Below are positions 58,589-64,000 of a stretch of DNA of 64,000 nucleotides, piece after piece. A model generated the notes under the pieces. The model was not told where the DNA came from. It was given only the letters and a program-made list of their open reading frames with translations, and ran no database searches. Source of the stretch: Mya arenaria (taxonomy: Eukaryota; Mollusca; Bivalvia; Myida; Myidae); NCBI RefSeq assembly GCF_026914265.1, contig NC_069124.1, forward strand, positions 74,710,765 through 74,774,764, in the 5' to 3' direction. The first letter of the stretch is position 1. Each line of letters begins with the position of its first letter. Both the position numbers and the translations under genes were made by a program.

Positions 58589-60610
58589 TTAGCTTGTGTA
58601 TTCAGATAAAGTTAAGAATAAATATTTATTTATATAACTTATACTTTGTAATCTAATTCAAAGATTTGAAAAGGGTATCCTTTATCAATAAATGCAAATA
58701 AACATAAATGACTGTGCGATTCTTTTTGTATCATCCAAATATGAGTACCTTGCAGGGTGAATGTTATTTGTAAAAATTATACTAAGTGAGCTTTCAAGAT
58801 TACTTTTCCAATCGCATACACAATGCAGTTTGAAACCTGAATAATAAAAACTAATCTTGGTTGCAGACCATTACTATTAAATATTTGATAAGTCACAGAC
58901 ATTATAAGGTACAGTTTAAAGGGGCTGTACTAAATTAATGATGAAAAAGCAAAAATTTAAAGAAAATTGTAGAAAATTGACATAAACTTGGTATCGATGT
59001 GTACAATTAATGCATTTAAACTTACTACTGATGATCCCCATAGTTTACAAATGATTTATTAATAGCAGTTATTTCGTGTTTTTCCATTAAAAATGATTAC
59101 TAGGTATTGTCGTTCCAAGACAAAAATTAAAAAAGTTGTCAAAATGAGAGTGCAGCTTTAAACTCATAATAAAATGTCAATGCATTTCATTTGACATAAT
59201 TTTAAACAGATGAAAAAAATGTTATTTTTAAAAAGCACAATATATATTTTATGTGACCTTACATTATAATGAATTTATTCAGTTCAGTGACTTTTCTTCA
59301 CTTAAATGTGAACAAGAAAGCTTGGGATTGAACACTAAATGAAACAGGAATGAAATTAAATGAATCACAAAATATCATCAAATTTATACCCACAAATGTT
59401 CTTTGATATACCAAATAATGAAACTTTTTAGACATACAAAAAATTAACATTTACTAAATACGGTTATAAAAATGATGAATACATTTGTAGGATTTGATAT
59501 CCTACTAGATGTAACTCGGCTTCGTTCATTTTTGAGACATAAATTCTATTCACTGCAGTTGTGTTTTTGGTAGGCATGATTAGCATGAATGTTAATTTTA
59601 ACCATCATTTATGAATGTTTACACAATCATTGAACATTGAAATAACAAGCGAAATGTTAGTTTGAATGATGAAAGCCATGAAATATGTGAAGTGTTCAAA
59701 AAGAGACCATTTTTTCAGCTTGTGTAAAAAATGAGAAAATTGTTAAGTAAAATTATTGATTGTTTATCAGGAAAATGTTGAAATCTCATGTTTAGGCCTA
59801 TAGTGATCATACTTGATTGCTATGTTATTGGCACTTATTGCAATATGTTTTATTCATTGCAATATTTATGTAAAACATCAATTATTATGTTGACTTAAGT
59901 TTGTAGATAAGAACTAATGGTATAGGTGATGTGAGAATGATCTCATAAGTCTTTAAAACCCCTTTTGGTATTGTGAGTTTTTTTGCTCAAGTCTTGTTCA
60001 GTTAGCTTTTGAAGATTTTCAAAGTAACTGCAAAACAAGTCCAACTGTCTAGAAAGACTATGTCAAACCCTGACCAGATATAATTTCTTGTCTTTTCAAA
60101 TTACCAACTTGGCAATGGTTTTATAATAACATAGGATATTGGTTTGAACATGTTAGTGTTTTTGTATGTGGAATGAAATAGCATAAGTGGCACTAAATTA
60201 AACATAATTTATAGTTCTCATTGATATTACACATGGCCCCAAGTACATGTTGATCTAAGATTTAAGGCTTGGATGGAGCCAGGGCAAGAAAAATGCATGT
60301 TAATACATTGTACTTTCCAACACAAGAACTGTTTGTTTATTCAAGTAAATAAAGCAATCCCAACACCAAGGAACTGCAGTATTGCATAACCAGCTTAATT
60401 GACATTATGAGTTGGAGTTCAAATTGCTGCAATTAAAGGCGCATCTAGTTTTCAGAATTATTCAAACTCTGATTTAGCAACCTTAATTTAGTTATATGAA
60501 CTTCTTTTGCGAAATGAAAGCTTTTTTAGATTTACAAGGACGGGTGAAAAGTATTTGCCAAATGTACTGCAACACCTGATACCTGTTGCCTAGGAATCGA
60601 ACAAATTCTT
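58589..60610. other. Intergenic
   Basis: No gene seen. About 59,070-59,161 is the right half of a CTGCACTCTCACAGAT-family MITE (it ends GAGAGTGCAGCTTTAA). The rest is AT-rich without recognised features. Confidence 0.5.
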
Positions 60611-60650
60611 GGCACTCCAAATGTTACAGTACTATTCAATTTGGAGTGCC
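60611..60650. repeat. Perfect 12-bp stem hairpin
   Basis: GGCACTCCAAAT and ATTTGGAGTGCC enclose 16 bases. Confidence 0.85.
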
Positions 60651-60825
60651 TGAAAAGAAAGCTTCTTGATTCTACATTCAACATCTTCTTTCTGTATGAC
60701 ATATTGGACCAGGGAATCATGAACCTACAACCTTTTGCATCTATTGAGATAGGGAGCTATCAGGACAGTGACAGAGGACAATATAAGAATGGCCAACTGC
60801 TGCATTTATTGAGTTATCTAATGCA

Positions 60826-62045
60826 TACAAATTAAGACGGATAAAATAATTCTAAATTTTTCCAAACTACTTCCTTAAGCATCTTGTACATGTATGTAGT
60901 TGTCTTTTACAATGATTGTTCAAAGCTACAATGGCCCTGTAGGTTAAAGATGCTCTGTCCACGGGGTAACAGGTTTTGTACATAATAGGGTTATAAGTAC
61001 TGCGTTTTGATCCAGGAGGTTGTATTCGACTCAAGTAGATTTTTGCAGATTCGGACACCACAAGGCTTAAGCCGAGTAAAATCAAAATCTACAAAAAACT
61101 ACCAGAATCAAATATGACTTTTCGCCATATCCGGATCAAAACGCAGTTACCACATTTTAGCCTAAAATGTTATAATTATGGGAACTACTTTCATGCGCAG
61201 TCACCCATAGGTGTTAATCCGATCTGGTCATTGTTCAGTTTAATTTCGTCCCGTCCAGACGTCCAGTATTTGACTTAAAAAAAATGGCGGCATCAGAAAA
61301 TGGCGCTCGACCGAAGACAAAGGCTTCGCGAAAAGTTCAAGAGGCCATTGAGTCTCTAGTGGAAGAGAACAAGGAAATACAAGAGGAGCTTGTGAATTTG
61401 ACTCAGAAGAAGGAGACCTCTTACGACTCTCTGGATGCTTTACGTCGTGAACGCTCGGTTCTACAACAGCACATAGAAGAGCGGCGTACGACGTCACAAG
61501 AGTGGTATATGGCCGTATTGCACTGGAGCGGAATATGGGTTAAAGTATTTTGTGATATGTATTGCATGTGGATTGATGATGGGTATAAAATAAAGAATAA
61601 AATTATGTTTGGTATTCCATACTCACTAGCAGTGTGATGAACTGCTGATACCATGTTATGAAATTTGATGGTCAAAGTATTTAAAAAACATTTCAATATT
61701 TCATACTTTAAAAACAATATTAATCTCATCTTAGTCTACTCAACTTGCTTTGCTACGTACAAAAGTCTGCAGCAGTTATATGAATAGCATAAGACAGAAG
61801 GCAGTGCCTAATATTTATCAACAGCACTAAGTTATCATGGTAACATGTTATATGAATTGAATACCAAGCACAAATTAAGAGGGAGAAAATAATTCTTCAC
61901 TTTTTAAATAAAAACTACTTCCTAATAGCATTGTGTACATGCAGTATGACATAGGTGTACAATGTAGATGTATTTTACAAAGATTGTTTAAAGTATTGGC
62001 CTGTGGTTTAAAGTTCCCCTGAAAAAGAGACGACAGGTTTTCTAT
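60826..62045 (+). repeat. Diverged direct repeat flanking the coiled-coil exon
   Basis: About 60,826-60,985 and about 61,872-62,045 align in the same orientation. Shared text includes ACAAATTAAGA, AAAATAATTCT, AACTACTTCCT, TTTTACAA and GACAGGTTTT-like stretches, at roughly 70-75% by eye. The exon beginning at 61,284 lies between them. Confidence 0.5.
61284..61504 (+). CDS. Probable first coding exon of a coiled-coil protein (partial gene)
   Basis: An ATG in a good context (AAAAAATGGCGGC) starts about 73 residues that begin MAASENGARPKTKASRK. The sequence then has a strong heptad-like, charged pattern (ESLVEENKEIQEELVNL; LDALRRERSVLQQHIEERR). The composition changes sharply after GAGTG at 61,504, where a weak GTATAT donor lies; CGGC followed by GTACGA a few bases earlier is an alternative. 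No following exon is recognisable before 64,000, so the gene should continue to the right. The MAASENGA start and GC-richer codons against AT-rich surroundings support a real exon. Function not recognised. Confidence 0.6.
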
Positions 62046-62829
62046 ATAGTATATAATTACATCATTGAAAATCTTCTCTGAAACTGCAAATAACAGTCCT
62101 TTGATATAAAAGGAATTGATCAAATTAAAGAAGTATGTGTGCCAACCACGTAAATTAATTTGTACAAGTCTGATTTAACGACTTTGAGAAATTCAAAAGA
62201 ACTATGACTTTATCTGATTTAACGCTTTAGCCCCCTCCCCCCTCACTCTACACACACTTAACTAAATATTTCAAATTTCCTTTGCAGCTTGCAAGCAGTT
62301 TTAGTCTAAAGTTTAAGCTAGCCCATTAAACAGTCACCCCTTGTGATGTGAGCCGATTTTTTCAATGCTTAGAACAAAAAAAAAACAGGAGTTGTCACCG
62401 GAATGCCACAGGTGCCCCTGACTGTGCCGTGTCAGGCGGATAATGTCTTAGATACTCGTGTTGGATAAGCGGATTGATTTCATAATCGATAATCGAATCA
62501 AATTATATGTCCATAAATATCGATATAAAACATATCAAATATGTTCATTTCAACCTCAAATTGTTTTAGCCCAACATATTGAATGTCAGAAGAACAAGAG
62601 AATTAGTTTGTGTACGTCCATAGCACCAACTCGGATATGTGAAACGCCTCAACAAATGGTATTGTGCAAGCGTATGTCAGATATAGGAGCTTCGATGCAA
62701 ATGGACTATTGATGATCATTATGTCGCCCATGTTGGATGCCCGTCGACGATTACTCGATTATATTCGATAATCGCGCCGCGTCATTACTATATATGATGA
62801 ACAATTTGAGTCTGACATGAATTTTGGCA
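62046..62829. other. Spacer or first intron of the coiled-coil gene
   Basis: An ATCGATAATCGA-rich stretch at about 62,485-62,775 is loosely inverted and may be a decayed MITE. No exon seen. Confidence 0.4.
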
Positions 62830-62985
62830 CATCGTAGTCTAGTGGTAACACACTTGACTGTCAATCCAGGGATCGCAGGTTCGATTCCCCGCCTCATCAC
62901 TAAAAAGTACAAACCGTCTTCCAGGAGGGACGTTAAATGGGGCCCCGTGTGACAGTGCTATACACTGGTACACGTTAAAACAACC
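62830..62985 (+). mobile_element. tRNA-derived SINE with conserved core
   Basis: The head has TAGTCTAGTGGTAACAC (A box) and GCAGGTTCGATTCCCC (B box), similar to a tRNA-Asp-like gene but without a sound acceptor stem. The body GGGACGTTAAATGGGGCCCC, then TGTGACAGTGCTATAC and ACACGTTAAA, resembles a core shared by several metazoan SINE superfamilies. I do not assign a name. Confidence 0.7.
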
Positions 62986-62989
62986 AGGG

Positions 62990-63100
62990 AAGCTCATACC
63001 TGGGTCCCTGGGGTGCGGAAACATTTGGCGGGGATTTTACCCGGGCCTGGACCGAAAGTCAGAGTCCCTGCTATTTCCCGGGGGGGGGGGGGGCGTTACT
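62990..63100. mobile_element. Harbinger-like MITE fragment
   Basis: Contains GGTCCCTGGGGTGCGG, ATTTGGCGGGGATTTTACC and ACCGAAAGTCAGAGTCCC, the right-half text of the family, ending in a G run. The terminal repeat is lost. Confidence 0.7.
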
Positions 63101-63432
63101 CTCATCACAGGATGAAAGTTCACCTACCAGTGTTATTCTGCAAAAGTGGTTGACAACAAAGATAGACTCGTTGAGTTTAAGTTGAAATATCTTCAGGGGC
63201 TACGTTTATCATGTAGATGTACAACATTACTTGTATACTGCTTGATGAACGGGACACAATGACATGCAGAATTAATTCGTGACGATCGTTTTCATAGTAT
63301 TTTGACTTGAACGTGTTTTGGCTACCGAAGAGGGAACTTCCTAACGCTTCTCTCCCACACGCACTAATAATAGCGACCTTTACCAAGCTTCGCGCATGAT
63401 TTCATTCCACCTCCGCCGTCACCGCGTGTAGC

Positions 63433-63600
63433 CATATACCTAGCTGATTGAATATATTACGGAATGCCGTAAGGGCCATCGCCTATGATCGTAGTTTCGT
63501 GATTTCGCGTTTTCATCATCATACTATCGAGTTTCGCGTTTCAGATCAACTGATTCATAGGCGATGGCCCTTGCGGCATTCCGTTATATATATAGGTATG
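63433..63600. mobile_element. Compact hairpin element
   Basis: Arms of about 38 bp (with ACGGAATGCCGTAAGGGCC and the inverted GGCCCTTGCGGCATTCCGT) enclose about 70 bp. The terminal text ATACCTA recurs inverted at the right. The size and form are those of a small MITE; as RNA it would form a long stem. Confidence 0.7.
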
Positions 63601-64000
63601 ACGTCACCATTGCGTCATATGTACTTCGTTGTGTGGAAAATTCTCAATAAAAAAAATGTTTTTATGACTGATAGACATGTTTTCACATGCTCAATACACT
63701 GCAAATCAAAAATATCATTATTCCTGAAACTTTTATACCTTGAGTATCTATTATTGCTTGATTTATCATTTAGAATAGAGATTTAAGCATAACTGCTGCC
63801 CTATAGTTCAAAGGTCATTTTTGAAGAACTGACATTGCGGACTGTGCAATTTTTAGAGTTTGTTTTTCAAGTGGAGGGAGTTTTCTTAGGAATAACTTGA
63901 CCCCCCCCCCCCTTTTTATTGGCTTAAAAGGTAATTTAAAGATTGCACTTTAAGAATATATATGTTTATCATAGTCTGTATTCGCTCGAAATGCCTTTAA
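63601..64000. other. Right edge, nothing recognised
   Basis: AT-rich, with a poly-C run at about 63,901-63,912. It may be intronic to the coiled-coil gene. Confidence 0.4.

Noticed and set aside
62458-62712. 84-codon frame near the right end
   Set aside because: It lies in an ATCGAT-rich, loosely inverted stretch; no domain and no splice support.
62836-62905. Functional tRNA-Asp-like gene
   Set aside because: The acceptor stem is poor and a SINE-type body follows directly.

Overview
The window looks like nuclear DNA of a bivalve mollusc, probably a heterodont. It is AT-rich, its genes are split by GT-AG introns, and it is crowded with short inverted-repeat elements, tRNA-derived SINEs and minisatellites of kinds I associate with bivalve genomes. 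The lineage call rests on recognised repeat families and is an inference. There are no operons or prokaryotic signals.

Layout. 1-8.5 kb has no gene: a 1.7 kb foldback element, SINEs, a 2.2 kb minisatellite and a nested pair of MITEs. 12.3-26.7 kb on the minus strand holds one large gene of 17 proposed coding exons. Their summed length is a whole number of codons (6,744 nt). It encodes a SAM domain, then a TKL-like protein kinase with an HLD (non-RD) catalytic loop, then a long low-complexity tail. One in-frame TGA lies 128 codons before the expected stop. 26.7-33.6 kb holds a MITE, a 38-bp minisatellite, a broken Ty3/gypsy fossil and two inverted-repeat-rich stretches.

33.6-55.9 kb is a segmental duplication on the plus strand. 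It carries two four-exon genes for a small cysteine-rich, single-pass membrane protein of the Shisa/CYYR1-like kind. Copy A (33.6-39.7 kb) has an in-frame TAG in its ectodomain exon; copy B (46.8-55.4 kb) reads intact as 144 aa. A broken LINE and several MITEs separate them. Comparing the copies gives empty sites for several insertions, shows a segment of about 2 kb inverted within intron 1, and shows the ectodomain exon much more diverged than the adjoining introns while every cysteine is kept.

55.9-64 kb is mostly intergenic, with two more MITEs of the Harbinger-like family, hairpins, a SINE, and one likely first coding exon (from 61,284, plus strand) of a coiled-coil protein that continues beyond the window.

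The genes show no obvious common pathway. The best leads are the ectodomain divergence of the Shisa-like pair, the architecture and stop codon of the SAM-kinase, and the insertion and inversion history that the duplicate pair records.
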